Made by a program: the position numbers and the translations under genes. Below, piece after piece: positions 44,664 through 54,227 of a stretch of DNA of 64,000 bases. Numbering within the stretch: position 1 is the first letter of the stretch; every line of letters starts with the position of its first letter. The notes beneath the pieces are model-generated. The model did not search any database and had not been told where the DNA came from. It worked only from the letters and a program-made list of their open reading frames with translations. Origin of the DNA: Actinomadura opuntiae (GTDB lineage: Bacteria > Actinomycetota > Actinomycetes > Streptosporangiales > Streptosporangiaceae); contig NZ_JASNWF010000003.1 in the NCBI RefSeq assembly GCF_030283205.1, positions 124,001-188,000 on the forward strand. The letters run 5' to 3'.

Positions 44664-45599
44664 TCAATCGTGGCGCCTTGGACCGCTGCGGGTTTCGCGC
44701 CGCTCGCAGTAGAGGCTGCCGACCACGGAGCCGAGATGGACGACGACCCCGGTGGCGACCAGCCACGACATGATGACCATGACGACGCCGATCGATCCGT
44801 AGCTCTGCTTGTTGGCGACGATCTCGTCCGAGAAGAAGCGGGATGAGAAGACGCCCAGGCCGACCCAGCAGACGCCGGTGGCCAGCGCGGAGGGGAACAG
44901 CGACCCCCAGTCGGCGGCCTTCCCCAGCATGACCTTCATCGTCCACCACCAGAACAGCGTCGCCAATGTCAGACCGGTCATGCCTTGCAGAATCGGCCCA
45001 CCGAGCGCGCCGGACGCTCGTCCGAGCACGGCTTGCACGGCGGCGTACCCGAGGAGCCCTGCGAGCCAGGACGACTGGGCGAGCAGATCCCGCAGCCCGC
45101 GGCTCCGCACGTCGAAGACCCGCTGATACCAACTCTGCAGGGTCCCGGCGACCGCCATGGCCCCGAGGACCAGCAGGCACGCGCCGAGCACGGTGAACGA
45201 GCCCGCCGCCGGGGCCGCTTCGAAGAGATCCTCGACGGCGCGTGCAGCCGGAGTGTCCAGCCCCAGCCAACGGATGATCACGGTGGCGGCGTCCTGCCCT
45301 GCAGCAGTCGTGATCACGATGAGGAACGGGAAAAAGCAGAGGATCGCCAGCGCGGCGAGTTGGAAGGAGTTGCCGAAGAAGTCGACCGCCGTCAACCGGG
45401 ACCACAACGGGTTCTTCCCGATTCCCTCCAGACGCCGGACGCCGCTCACGTGGCTCAGCCGCGCGAGTGCGGCCCGGACGCGCTCGGGACGGCGATCGCC
45501 GAGCCGTTCGGGTGCTGCCTCGTTCGAAGTCCTGTGGCGTCTCAAGGACGGTCCGTTGCCTGTGTGCGGCCCGTGCCGGCGGCGGCTTCCGGTCCGCAT
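44664..45599 (-). CDS. YihY/BrkB-family membrane protein
   Basis: A 311-residue integral membrane protein with about six hydrophobic segments (LAALAILCFFPFLIVITTA, FTVLGACLLVLGAMAVAGTL, LIFWWWTMKVML-type segment, GVVMVIMSWLVATGVVVHLG). This is the YihY/UPF0761 family, once called ribonuclease BN; its function is unproven. The N-terminal 50 residues are Arg-rich and could be overextended, since GTG codons lie further in. It is an intact gene between transposase remnants and a decayed lipid kinase. Confidence 0.82.
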   Translation of the reverse strand: MRTGSRRRHGPHTGNGPSLRRHRTSNEAAPERLGDRRPERVRAALARLSHVSGVRRLEGIGKNPLWSRLTAVDFFGNSFQLAALAILCFFPFLIVITTAAGQDAATVIIRWLGLDTPAARAVEDLFEAAPAAGSFTVLGACLLVLGAMAVAGTLQSWYQRVFDVRSRGLRDLLAQSSWLAGLLGYAAVQAVLGRASGALGGPILQGMTGLTLATLFWWWTMKVMLGKAADWGSLFPSALATGVCWVGLGVFSSRFFSDEIVANKQSYGSIGVVMVIMSWLVATGVVVHLGSVVGSLYCERRETRSGPRRHD

Positions 45600-45766
45600 C
45601 GTTGCTCGTCAGTCCAGCTTACGCGCCGGGATGCCCATGGCCGGATCTCATCCCTGGTGGGTGAGCCGCGCGCGTCCCCGCCGATCGGCCCCCGGGGGGC
45701 CGCGCGCATCGGGCGGAGTGAACGCCGCCCCGCCCCTGAGGCGGGCCGGTCAGGACCTGGGCGGTA

Positions 45767-46881
45767 TCACAGCCGCCCAGGTCCTGCCCGCGTCAGGCGC
45801 CCGGATGCGAGGCGCCACAGGCGCCGCCAGTCCAACGGTGGGCGCGGAGGCGCCAGCCGGCGCGTGTGCGGCGGCACGCGGACGCGCAGCACACCCGGCC
45901 GTATCTCGCACACGACGGGTGTCCGGAGAGTGAGCGCCTCACCGTCGACACCGACCCGGATCTCGGCGGCCTCGGAGTCGACGACGACCTCACAGGCCGT
46001 CAGCGAGGACGCTCCCGGCCCGCGCCGGCCGCGCAGCAGCCCCGCGGCCTGGGCCGCGCTCGCCACCCGGACGCCGAGGACGCCCAGGACACCGCCGTCG
46101 AGTCGAGCACGGCGCCCCAACCCGGCGATGTCGCCGCCCTGGTAGGGATTGTTGCTCATCGAGGACCGCCTGCGGATTTTCGATGACGACGTTGCCGGCC
46201 CTGACCTCCAACCGCGGTGCGCGGTGCTCGGCGAGCAGGTCGGGAAGCATCTGCAGGGCCGTTCGAACCTTGTCGGCGCGGTAGGCCGGGCTCTGGACGA
46301 TCGTCGCGTACGCGCCGAAAGAGGCGTTGTTCACGAAGGCGCGGTCCGCGATGCGGCCGAGGTCGACGCGGAGGTCGACGCCGTCGGTGAGCGCGTCCAG
46401 GCAGGTGGAGGGGTCGTCCCGGTCGAGGCCGAGATCCAGGGCGAAGTGGTTGCGGGTGCCGGCCGAGACGACGAGGAACGGCACGTCATGGCGGGCCGCG
46501 ACCGCGGCGACCAGGGCCTGGGTACCGTCGCCGCCCGCCACCCCGAGCAGATCGGCGCCGGCGACCACCGCGCTCTCGGCCAGCTCCGCGACGTCCTGCG
46601 GCCGAGCGGGATCGAGCACGACGACCTCGGCCCCGAGCTCACGCGCCTTCTCCACCAGCCCGAACCTTTCGACCTTGCCTCCGCCCGACCGCGGATTCAT
46701 GATGAGGAACGACCGTCGTGACGACCAAGGCCGCCGCTCCCACCGCCAGGAGGGCGATGCTTCTGACCCCTGCCGACAGCAAGAGCGTCAGGACGGTCGA
46801 TGCCGCGGACAGGAGCGCTAGCCTCGCCAGCCTCTTGTCACGGTCGCGGTGGTCCGGCGTTTCGGAATTCCATGCAGGCAC
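45767..46881 (-). pseudogene. Membrane-linked diacylglycerol-kinase-family gene, broken twice
   Basis: Three segments in different frames make up the gene. The first (46881 down to about 46715) is a membrane start, RLARLALLSAASTVLTLLL. The second (46715-46160) is the DAGK catalytic domain: SFLIMNPRSGGGKVERF, LLGVAGGDGTQALVAAVAA, VVSAGTRNHFALDLGLDRDD, RAFVNNASFGAYA. The third (46159-45767) is the C-terminal half, SNNPYQGGDIAGLGRRARLD, GVDGEAL. Between the first two a piece of the membrane part is deleted; between the second and third there is one extra base near 46160. The family phosphorylates lipids such as diacylglycerol. Confidence 0.82.
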
Positions 46882-46987
46882 GCCTTGACGCTATCGATCA
46901 GTCGGTCACTGTACGTCACTCCACGCGGGTGACGCCGGCGTCGCACCAGAGCTGTGCGAGACGCCCGATGCCCCATCGAGCGCAGAA

Positions 46988-47021
46988 GTCCGGCCCGGGG
47001 AAGGCCGCCCCCGGGCCGGAC
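46988..47021. terminator. Strong GC hairpin
   Basis: GTCCGGCCCGGGG pairs perfectly with CCCCGGGCCGGAC over 13 bp with an 8-base loop. It is about 40 bases after a small minus-strand frame and just before the lipid-kinase remnant, so it probably ends the small-gene transcript. A second short GC hairpin (GCGGGG/CCCCGC) lies beside it at about 47033-47050. Confidence 0.7.
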
Positions 47022-47062
47022 GCGCCGCGCCAGCGGGGTGGTCGCCCCGCCGGCGCTCGTTC

Positions 47063-47122
47063 TTAGGTCCGCCGGACGACGCGGCGTGCGGTGCGGTGTG
47101 CGATCCTTCTGGCTCCGAACAT
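47063..47122 (-). CDS. 19-residue Arg-rich small protein
   Basis: MFGARRIAHRTARRVVRRT with eight Arg and two His. It has an excellent ribosome-binding site (GGAAAGGAG, six bases before ATG 47122) and begins 27 bases after the end of the HdeD/DUF gene on the same strand, with strong hairpins after it. Small Arg-rich frames of this kind occur beside such stress-membrane genes in actinobacteria, to my recollection. A role is unknown. Confidence 0.5.
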   Translation of the reverse strand: MFGARRIAHRTARRVVRRT

Positions 47123-47149
47123 GTGGAGCTCCTTTCCGTTGCGGGGCGT

Positions 47150-47892
47150 TCAGCGGCCCGTCGCAGTCTCCGAAGTCTCCATGTCCTGCAGCCGTCGCGC
47201 CTCCTGCGCGGTGTGCAGCCCGATCTCCACGAGGTCGAACGGGCTGACGAAGGCGTCACTGATCCGGAAGCCGTTCGCACGCATGATCGCGTCACGCAGC
47301 GCCACCGCCCAGTGGTTCTCGATCAGCAGGAGCGCCGCGGCGGTTCCGCTGGGAATGTCCGCGATGGCATCCCCGGCGTCCTCTGCGGCGGGCAGCACAT
47401 GAACGCCCTCGACGGTCGATCCCGGCGAGTACGGAGAGGACCGCCACGGCGAGTCCCAGTCCCGTCCGGTGCGGGCTCTGTCGGAGAGCGCGACGACGAA
47501 CTCGACGACGCCTCCGACCAGCCAGGCGATGCCGACGATGACGGCCAGCACCGTGAGGGTCTGGGGCACGTCACGCAGGGCGAGGCTCCCACGACGAGCG
47601 ATGCGGCTCCGAGGACGGTGAAGAGCGCGCGAGTTCGCTTCGACCTCCGGGGAGGCGGCCTGCACTAGGCGCAGGATGCCGCCGACGATGAACTGCAGCC
47701 CGATGAGGACGGCGATGACGCCGATGGTGGCTTCCTCCCAGGCGACGATGGCGAGCCCAGGGCGAAGGAGAGCACTATGGCGAGGACGGCCAGGGCCGTG
47801 CCGCCGCCGGCCAGCCGCATGAGCAGGGTCCTGTCCACTCCTTCGGATGATCGGTGCACATTGGCGCCGGTACTCGGCTGCGTCATGGACAT
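47150..47892 (-). pseudogene. HdeD-like membrane gene fused to the end of a DUF1269/DUF6325-like gene
   Basis: From ATG 47892 (good GGAGGGG site) the frame reads LLMRLAGGGTALAVLAIVLS, an HdeD/DUF308 start, then needs three or more frame changes to follow further HdeD helices (ATIGVIAVLIGLQFIVGGIL, ALFTVLGAASLVVGA, TLTVLAVIVGIAWLVGGVVE). At about 47425 it turns into a different family, IPSGTAAALLLIENHWAVAL and ISDAFVSPFDLVEIGL, the C-terminus of the envelope-stress DUF1269/DUF6325 type. So two genes of one operon have fused by deletion and then decayed. Confidence 0.75.
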
Positions 47893-48260
47893 GGTGGTTC
47901 CCCTCCGGGGCGATAATGCCGGTCCTTACCTCGCTCGGCGTGAATCGTCGTATCGACCGTGTCCCAGGGACATCACCCGCCGCAGGTGGCGCGCGTGGCA
48001 CATCGACATTCGGGCTCGGCCAGGCGGGCGGGCGCCGGGAAGCCAAGACTCCTCGCGGGGGGATGTCCGGCTGGCACGGGCCGTCGGACGCTGGCACCGT
48101 GCGTGCCGTCGCTCACAGAGAGCGGCACACCACGCAAGCAGATGAGCGGCGCAAACAATCCATAACCCAACCGGGGGGCGACTTTGAGAAGAAGAGTCGA
48201 GCGCAGCTGCCAGAGTGAATCGAAGGCATGGCTTCGAGATGTGGATCGGAGGCGTCGCTG
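47893..48260. other. Divergent promoter region, no gene recognised
   Basis: About 370 bases between the HdeD start and the GH15 start. It should hold promoters for both directions. I found no convincing palindrome or small gene. Confidence 0.5.
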
Positions 48261-50090
48261 ATGGATGGCTATGTCCACATCGCCGAGCATGGAATGGTCG
48301 GTGATCTGCAGACCGCCGCACTCGTGTCCTCCGATGGGACGATCGACTGGTGGTGCACGCCCCGATTCGACTCCCCGAGCGTTTTCGCCTCGCTGCTGGA
48401 CGGCGCGCGCGGGGGGCACTGCGGACTGAGGGCCGTGCCGGAGCAACCGAAGAGCGGGACGGTCCGGCAGCTCTACCTGTCGGATACGGCCATCCTGATC
48501 ACCAGGTTCATGGCGCCCGAGGGCGTCGGAGAGATCGCGGATTTCATGGTGCCGATCGAGTCGGCCGAGCCGACCGGCAGGCACCGTCTCATCAGGGTCG
48601 TGCGGGTCGTCCGCGGCGGTCTCGCCTTCGCTTTCGACTGCCGTCCGCGGTTCGACTACGCGAGGGCGTCCCACGAACTGGTCCGGCCCGGTGAGGATTC
48701 CGCGGTGTTCCGGGGGCCGGGTACGGACCTGCATCTCCAGGCTGTCGGGCCCGTCACGCTCGAAGCGGTGGAAGGCGACATCACGTCGCGGTTCCGTCTC
48801 GAGGCCGGCGAGACGGCGGCGTTCGTCCTGACCAGCGACACGGCGGGCGCACCGAGGCCCGCCGCACCATCGGCCGCCAACGTTGCGGCCGAGTTCGAAA
48901 CCTGCAACGCGTTCTGGCTCCGCTGGCTCCGCAGGTCGACCTACCGAGGCCGCTGGCAGGACATGGTGAACCGGTCGGCGATCACTTTGAAGCTCCTCAC
49001 CTACGCCCCCACGGGCGCCCCGATCGCGGCACTGACCATGGGCCTGCCGGAACAGGTCGGAGGCGAACGCAACTGGGACTACCGCTACACCTGGATCCGC
49101 GACGCCTCGCTCTCCGTGCGGGCCCTTCTCGATCTCGGATTCGCCGAGGAGGCGGCGGCCTTCCGCGGGTGGCTACGCGACCGCCTCGCCTCCGGCGGCA
49201 CCGCCTCGGGCGAGCCGCTGCAGATCATGTACAGGATCGACGGTGAGCCCCACCTCACCGAGGAGGTTCTCGACCACCTGGAGGGCTACCGGGGATCGGC
49301 GCCCGTACGCGCGGGCAACGCGGCCGCCGATCAGATCCAGCTCGACATCTACGGGGAGGCCGTCTACGCCCTGGCCCAGTCCGGCGACATCGGCGGAATC
49401 CGGGAGTGGGAAGACGTCACGAAGGTCATCGACTGGCTCGCCGACCACTGGGACAGGCCGGACGAGGGAATCTGGGAGACCCGCGGCGGACGCAAGGACT
49501 TCACCTACAGCCGACTGATGACCTGGGTCGCCTTCGACCGGAGCATCCGCCTGGCGACGGCCTGCTCCCGTCCGGCCGACGTCGCGCGGTGGACCGGAAC
49601 GCGGGACGCGATCTTCCAGCAGATCATCGAGCGGGGCTGGCACGACGGGCGCCAAGCCTTCGTTCAGCACTACGACACCGATGTACTGGACGCATCGATC
49701 CTGCTCATGCCGAAAGTCGGCTTCGTCCCGCCCCGCGACCCGGCCTGGCTGTCGACGCTCGACGCGATCGGGCGGGAGCTGGTGAGCGACAGCCTCGTCT
49801 ACCGGTACAACCCCGAGGCATCACCGGACGGGCTGCGCGGCTCGGAGGGCACATTCTGCCTCTGCAGCTTCCTGTACATCGAGGCGCTCGCGAAGGCCGA
49901 CCGGCTGCGGCAGGCCCGTTACGCGTTCGACAAGATGCTCACCTACGCCAACCATGTCGGCCTTTTCGCAGAAGAGATCGGGCCCACCGGGGAGCAACTG
50001 GGGAACTTCCCCCAAGCGTTCACGCATCTCGCCCTCATCTCGGCGGCCGTGGCGCTCAACGATCGCATCGAGCAGGCGAGCGACCGATGA
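48261..50090 (+). CDS. GH15-family glucoamylase/trehalase-type hydrolase
   Basis: A 609-residue cytoplasmic protein of the GH15 (alpha/alpha)6-barrel type, with the N-terminal beta domain IGDLQTAAL-type block (here MVGDLQTAALVSSDGTIDWW), LPEQVGGERNWDYRYTWIRDASL with the catalytic-acid region, and AFTHLALISAAV near the end. Members hydrolyse alpha-glucosidic links, and actinobacterial ones with this start include trehalases. Substrate cannot be fixed from sequence. ATG 48261 was chosen for CGGAGG eight bases upstream and because DGYVHIAEHG is the usual start; the upstream in-frame ATG 48228 is weaker. Confidence 0.9.
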   Translation: MDGYVHIAEHGMVGDLQTAALVSSDGTIDWWCTPRFDSPSVFASLLDGARGGHCGLRAVPEQPKSGTVRQLYLSDTAILITRFMAPEGVGEIADFMVPIESAEPTGRHRLIRVVRVVRGGLAFAFDCRPRFDYARASHELVRPGEDSAVFRGPGTDLHLQAVGPVTLEAVEGDITSRFRLEAGETAAFVLTSDTAGAPRPAAPSAANVAAEFETCNAFWLRWLRRSTYRGRWQDMVNRSAITLKLLTYAPTGAPIAALTMGLPEQVGGERNWDYRYTWIRDASLSVRALLDLGFAEEAAAFRGWLRDRLASGGTASGEPLQIMYRIDGEPHLTEEVLDHLEGYRGSAPVRAGNAAADQIQLDIYGEAVYALAQSGDIGGIREWEDVTKVIDWLADHWDRPDEGIWETRGGRKDFTYSRLMTWVAFDRSIRLATACSRPADVARWTGTRDAIFQQIIERGWHDGRQAFVQHYDTDVLDASILLMPKVGFVPPRDPAWLSTLDAIGRELVSDSLVYRYNPEASPDGLRGSEGTFCLCSFLYIEALAKADRLRQARYAFDKMLTYANHVGLFAEEIGPTGEQLGNFPQAFTHLALISAAVALNDRIEQASDR

Positions 50091-50138
50091 CGCGCTGCGG
50101 GGCTGACTCCCTCGGAGCCTGGAGAGAGGTCGACGCCG

Positions 50139-51539
50139 GTGGATGAGACACGAACATCCCCGGAATCGCCGGTCCGTTCGCAAAGGGTGCTGCTCCCGCT
50201 CGCACTCGCCCAGTTCATCTGCAGCTTCGCCGGGTCGAACATGAACGTCATGATCAATGACATCAGCCGCGACCTCGACACGACGGTCCAGGGCGTGCAG
50301 ATCGCCATCACCGCCTTCCTACTGGTGATGGCGGCCCTGATGATCCCCGGCGGCAAGCTGACCGACCGTTACGGCCGGAAGCGATGCCTGATGGCCGGCC
50401 TCATCGTCTACGGTGCGGGCGCCCTGCTGTCCGCGGCGTCACCCGGCCTCGGCGTCCTCATCCTCGGCAACTCGCTGCTGGAGGGGGCCGGCACCGCCCT
50501 GCTGATACCTCCCGTCTACATCCTGACGACCCTGATGTTCTCGGACCTGGCCTCGCGCGCCCGCGCCTTCGGGGCGATCACGGCCTTCGGGGGCATCGGC
50601 GCAGCTGCGGGGCCGCTGATCGGAGGGCTGATCACCACGGCTCTCAGCTGGCGGGCGGCCTTCGTCTTCCAGGCGCTCGTGATCGTGCTGATCATCATCC
50701 TGGGCAGGGCGGTCCGGGACCCCGTGCCCCCCGATCCGGCGCGTCCCTTCGACGTCCGGGGGGCGGTACTGTCGGCCATCGGCCTCATCCTGATCGTGGC
50801 CGGCGTCCTGGCGGCCAAGAACAACGCCTGGCTCACGCTGGGTCTGCTCGTCGCCGGAGCGCTCGTCCTCGCCTGGTTCCTCCGGTGGATCCGCGCCCGT
50901 GAACGCGCCGGTGAGGAGCCGCTTCTGTCGACGAGCCTGTTCCGCGACCGGACGTCCAATCTCGGGCTCGTGACCCAGAACGTCCAATGGCTCATGCTCA
51001 TGGGGACCTCGTTCACGGTCGCCGCTTACCTGCAGGTCGTGCGGCACTACGATGCCGTCCGGACCGGAGTGATCTTCACTGCGGCCACCGTGGGCCTGCT
51101 GGCGTCGTCGCTGACGGCCGAACGGCTCGCCAGGCGGCGGGCGCAGCGGACCCTCATCGTCTCGGGCTTCGCCGTCACCATCGCCGGCATCGCCGTCCTG
51201 ATCGCCATGGTGCACGCTCTCTCGGATCCCTGGGCTTTCGCTCCCGGCCTCCTGCTGACCGGACTGGGCATCGGCGTGATGCTCACCCCGTCCGTCAACG
51301 TCGTGCAGTCGAGTTTCGGAGAGGGCCGGCAAGGTGAGATATCCGGTCTGTCCCGCAGCGTCTCCAACCTCGGTTCCTCGCTCGGCACCGCCATAGCCGG
51401 CACCATCCTCGTCGCCGGGCTTTCCAAGCACGCCTACGCGGCAGCGATGATCACGCTGGCCGTGATCGGTGTCATCGGCCTCGTCAGTGCCCTTTTCCTG
51501 CCGCGGACCGGCACCGCCACCACCGCAAGACCCGGCTGA
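50139..51539 (+). CDS. MFS drug:H+ antiporter, DHA2-like
   Basis: A 466-residue transporter with about 14 hydrophobic segments. The motif-A loop is GGKLTDRYGRKRCL, and motif C-like AFGGIGAAAGPLIGGLIT follows. GTG 50139 follows GGAGAGAGG. It begins 48 bases after the GH15 gene, so the two may be co-transcribed. It resembles EmrB/QacA efflux pumps; substrate unknown. Confidence 0.88.
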   Translation: MDETRTSPESPVRSQRVLLPLALAQFICSFAGSNMNVMINDISRDLDTTVQGVQIAITAFLLVMAALMIPGGKLTDRYGRKRCLMAGLIVYGAGALLSAASPGLGVLILGNSLLEGAGTALLIPPVYILTTLMFSDLASRARAFGAITAFGGIGAAAGPLIGGLITTALSWRAAFVFQALVIVLIIILGRAVRDPVPPDPARPFDVRGAVLSAIGLILIVAGVLAAKNNAWLTLGLLVAGALVLAWFLRWIRARERAGEEPLLSTSLFRDRTSNLGLVTQNVQWLMLMGTSFTVAAYLQVVRHYDAVRTGVIFTAATVGLLASSLTAERLARRRAQRTLIVSGFAVTIAGIAVLIAMVHALSDPWAFAPGLLLTGLGIGVMLTPSVNVVQSSFGEGRQGEISGLSRSVSNLGSSLGTAIAGTILVAGLSKHAYAAAMITLAVIGVIGLVSALFLPRTGTATTARPG

Positions 51540-51595
51540 GGCGGCGTCGCCCGGGATGGCGAGGTTGTCCCTGCCGAAAACCTCGTCCGCGCAGG

Positions 51596-52461
51596 TCAAG
51601 CAGCATGTTCGTACTCGTTGAGAATCCCTCTCAGCCGTTGCCTTCTTCGGATGTTCAGGTGAGCGATCTGGTTCGGTTCGGTGATCGCTGAAGGCAGCGG
51701 CTTCAGCGGGCGGGCGTTGGCGATGCCCTGAGGAGGCCGATGCTCGTTGTAGAAGGTCTCGAACTCGCGGAGGCGTGGAGCAGGTGACGCTGGTTCCAGA
51801 TCAGAGTCCGGTCGAGCAGTTCACGGCGGCAGGTCTGTACCCACCGCTCCATCACCGCGTTCATCCTGGGCATCCGCGCCCTGGTCAGCACCACCCGGAT
51901 ATTCGCATCGGCCAAGACGGCGTCGAACAAGTCGGGGAACTTACCATCGCGGTCGCGGATCAGGAACCGTGCCCGGCAGCCGGCGTCCTGCAGATCCATG
52001 ACCAGGTTCCGCGCCCCTTGGGTCACCCACGCTGTGGTCGGGTGGCCGGTGGCGCCCAGAACCCGGACGCGGCGGGTGTGGTGCTCGATGACCTCCAGCA
52101 CGTACATGCGGGCGACGGTGAGAGTCACGGTCTCCAGGAAGTGACACGCCAGCAGCACCTCGGCCTGGGAGCGCAGGAGACCGGCCCAGGTGGTGGCGGA
52201 ACGCTCAGGCGCCGGATCGACGCCAGCGCCGTTGAGGATCCGCCAGACAGTGGAAGGCGCCACCTTGATGCCGAGCACCAGCAACTCGCCGCGCACCCGC
52301 CGGTAGCCCCAGCCCGGGTTCTCCCGCACCAAACGCAGAACCAGCAGCCGGATGGAACGGACGGTCAGTGGCCGGCCTGGCCGCTTGGGTTTCGAGCGGG
52401 CAGCATACCGACCGGCGATCAGGTCTCGGTGCCAACGCAGCACCGTGTCCGGCCGCTCCAC
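51596..52461 (-). pseudogene. IS481/IS3-like transposase, truncated and frameshifted
   Basis: The frame starts inside the HTH region ([17 protein letters not shown]) and carries [34 protein letters not shown] and the rve domain with [15 protein letters not shown] and [16 protein letters not shown]. One base is missing near 51777, after NQRHLLHA; past it the frame continues [20 protein letters not shown] to a terminal NEYEHAA. The first catalytic Asp, expected in ACDFFETVTL, is His here ([10 protein letters not shown]). The N-terminal 60-70 residues are missing. A related remnant lies at 59400-59797. Confidence 0.85.
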
Positions 52462-52588
52462 CTCGCCGCGGCCTGTCCATGCGACTGATCAAGCCCCGTG
52501 TCGGAGTCCACGTCCTGCACGTCTCACCTGCACGGACGTAGTTTTCGGCAGGCACAGCGGGCGTCTCCGAGCAACTCCGTGGCACGGC

Positions 52589-52628
52589 TGGAACGGGCTG
52601 GAACGGGGTCATGGAACCGGGCTGGAAC
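52589..52628 (+). promoter_or_regulatory. Four direct TGGAAC repeats before the RiPP-like operon
   Basis: TGGAAC starts at 52589, 52599, 52612 and 52623, spacings of 10, 13 and 11 bases, so all lie on about one face of the helix. Three of the four sit in a longer GGCTGGAACG. The last ends 65 bases before the first gene. Such phased direct repeats are typical of cooperative activator sites, for example those of SARP-type regulators. Confidence 0.6.
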
Positions 52629-52692
52629 GCCTTCTGGGTGACAGGTCCGGCGGGAAAGGCGCCTCCGGATCGCGAGATCCGTGGAGAGGCTC

Positions 52693-53472
52693 ATGGCGAG
52701 ATCAGCTCGGAACCCGAGCGGGCGGGCCCCGGTGCCGTGCGGCGTGGGTACGGACGCACGGCAGTTCCTGGCCCCGCAGGACGCCACCGATGAAGTCCTG
52801 CGCGTGTTCTATCGGACGATCCGCGCGGGTCAGGAGCGGTTGGCCGGCGGCGGGGGCCCGTTCGGCTTCGATGTCACCGTCGCCCTGCTGGTCGATGACC
52901 TGATCGACGCCTACGGCTGCGACGCGGTCGTCGAGACCGGCTGCCATCTGGGGGACACCGCCGCCTACCTGGGGCGCCGCTACCCCGGCCTGGCGGTCAT
53001 GACCTGCGACATCGATCCCGAGTACGCGCGGTTCACCGCGCACCGGGTGCGCGACCTGCCGAACGTCACGGTCACCTGCCAAGACTCCCCCGCGCTGATC
53101 GCGGACGCGGCCGAGGCGTTCGACCGGCCCTTCTACTTCCTGGACGCGCACTGGGGCGCGTGGCCATTGCCGCGGGAACTGGCGGCGATCCGCGCCGGTG
53201 TCGTCCTGATCGATGACTTCGACATGGGTCACGTACGGTTCGGCCACGACGCCTATGAGGGCGTCTCCTGCGGACCGGACGTTCTCGCGGCGATGACGCC
53301 CCCTCCGGCCCGGTACTGGACTCCCGTGCCCGGAGCCGAGCGCCGGCTGCCATGCCTGCAGGTCGGCCGCCGCGCGGGCGTCGGGCTCTTCGTGGCCGGC
53401 CTGGACGACCGCCCTCTGGACGAGCATCCCGCGCTCACCGGCCACATCCTCACCACCGAGGAGATCCGATGA
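52693..53472 (+). CDS. SAM-dependent methyltransferase-like protein, first gene of the RiPP-like operon
   Basis: A 259-residue protein with a class I methyltransferase fold. Motif I is VVETGCHLGDTAAYLG at residues 79-94, with the SAM-ribose acid near D107 in TCDIDPEYA. Later blocks are PFYFLDAHWGAWPL and VVLIDDFDMGHV, as in macrocin-O-methyltransferase-like proteins. It could methylate the peptide product, but activity is unproven. ATG 52693 is preferred to GTG 52681 because GGAGAGG lies just upstream. Its stop overlaps the next start as ATGA. Confidence 0.75.
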   Translation: MARSARNPSGRAPVPCGVGTDARQFLAPQDATDEVLRVFYRTIRAGQERLAGGGGPFGFDVTVALLVDDLIDAYGCDAVVETGCHLGDTAAYLGRRYPGLAVMTCDIDPEYARFTAHRVRDLPNVTVTCQDSPALIADAAEAFDRPFYFLDAHWGAWPLPRELAAIRAGVVLIDDFDMGHVRFGHDAYEGVSCGPDVLAAMTPPPARYWTPVPGAERRLPCLQVGRRAGVGLFVAGLDDRPLDEHPALTGHILTTEEIR

Positions 53473-54227
53473 GCGGCCCTGCACCCGCGATCACCTGTAC
53501 CGATCCGCTCGCCGACCTCGGCGGCCTGCCCTTCGTGGACGACGGGTTCCGCTCCCGGCGGCTGCTGGCGGCGGCCGCGGCGGCCCGGCACGTCCTGGCC
53601 GAGCGGCAGGGCCGGACCCGGGGGCTGTCGGAGCGGACGCTGGAGGGCTGGCTCGCCCCGGCGCGGGCACTGACGTTGGTCGACGGACCGGCGATGCCCG
53701 CCCGGCCGCTCACCCGGGTCCAGCGCGGCCAGGTCGCGCAGGCCCGCGCAGGCTTGGCCGCCGCCGTCCCGGAGTGGGGGCCGCTGCTGGACCTGCCGGT
53801 CAGGTACGCGCTGCTGCATCCCGACGGCGGTGCGATCTCCGCCTCGTCCAAAGCGTGGCCGCAACACGTCCTGCTGGCCCGCGCCGCCTTCGACGCGCCG
53901 CTGGAGGTCCGCGAGCAGCTCCTGCACGAGCTGGCGCACCAGTGGCTCTACCTGATCGAGGAGGTGTGGCGGCTCCAGCGGCCCGGTGCCGCGCGCCGCA
54001 CGCTTCCCTCGGGCACCGCGGACCGCTCGCCGGCCGAGGTGCTGGGCGCCGCGCACGTCGCGACCGCGCTGACGCGCATGTACCGGGTGTGCGGCGACGC
54101 CCCACCCGGCCGCCTCGCGCACCTGGCGGTGTACCGGGCCGGCTGCCTGGACCTGCTCGACCGGGCCGCCTCTGACCTGACCGACATCGGACGCGCGTTC
54201 GTCCGCCGACTGCAGGAGACCACATGA
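53469..54227 (+). CDS. HExxH-motif peptide-modifying enzyme candidate (peptide beta-hydroxylase type)
   Basis: A 252-residue protein with H153-E-L-A-H157 in LLHELAHQWLY and a later H196 in PAEVLGAAHVATAL. The arrangement, HExxH, then about 30 residues with a basic-Pro segment, then a helix with a His, resembles the HExxH proteins found with RiPP precursors (TIGR04267-type), some shown to be 2-oxoglutarate-dependent peptide beta-hydroxylases. There is no signal peptide or protease pro-region, so an ordinary secreted metalloprotease is unlikely. It is coupled by ATGA overlaps to the genes on both sides, the second being a 2OG oxygenase. Confidence 0.7.
   Translation: MSGPAPAITCTDPLADLGGLPFVDDGFRSRRLLAAAAAARHVLAERQGRTRGLSERTLEGWLAPARALTLVDGPAMPARPLTRVQRGQVAQARAGLAAAVPEWGPLLDLPVRYALLHPDGGAISASSKAWPQHVLLARAAFDAPLEVREQLLHELAHQWLYLIEEVWRLQRPGAARRTLPSGTADRSPAEVLGAAHVATALTRMYRVCGDAPPGRLAHLAVYRAGCLDLLDRAASDLTDIGRAFVRRLQETT

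Noticed and set aside
53469..54227. The HExxH protein as a secreted metalloprotease
   Set aside because: There is no signal peptide or pro-domain, and tight coupling with oxygenase genes and a small peptide gene fits peptide modification better; kept as a possibility for a leader peptidase.
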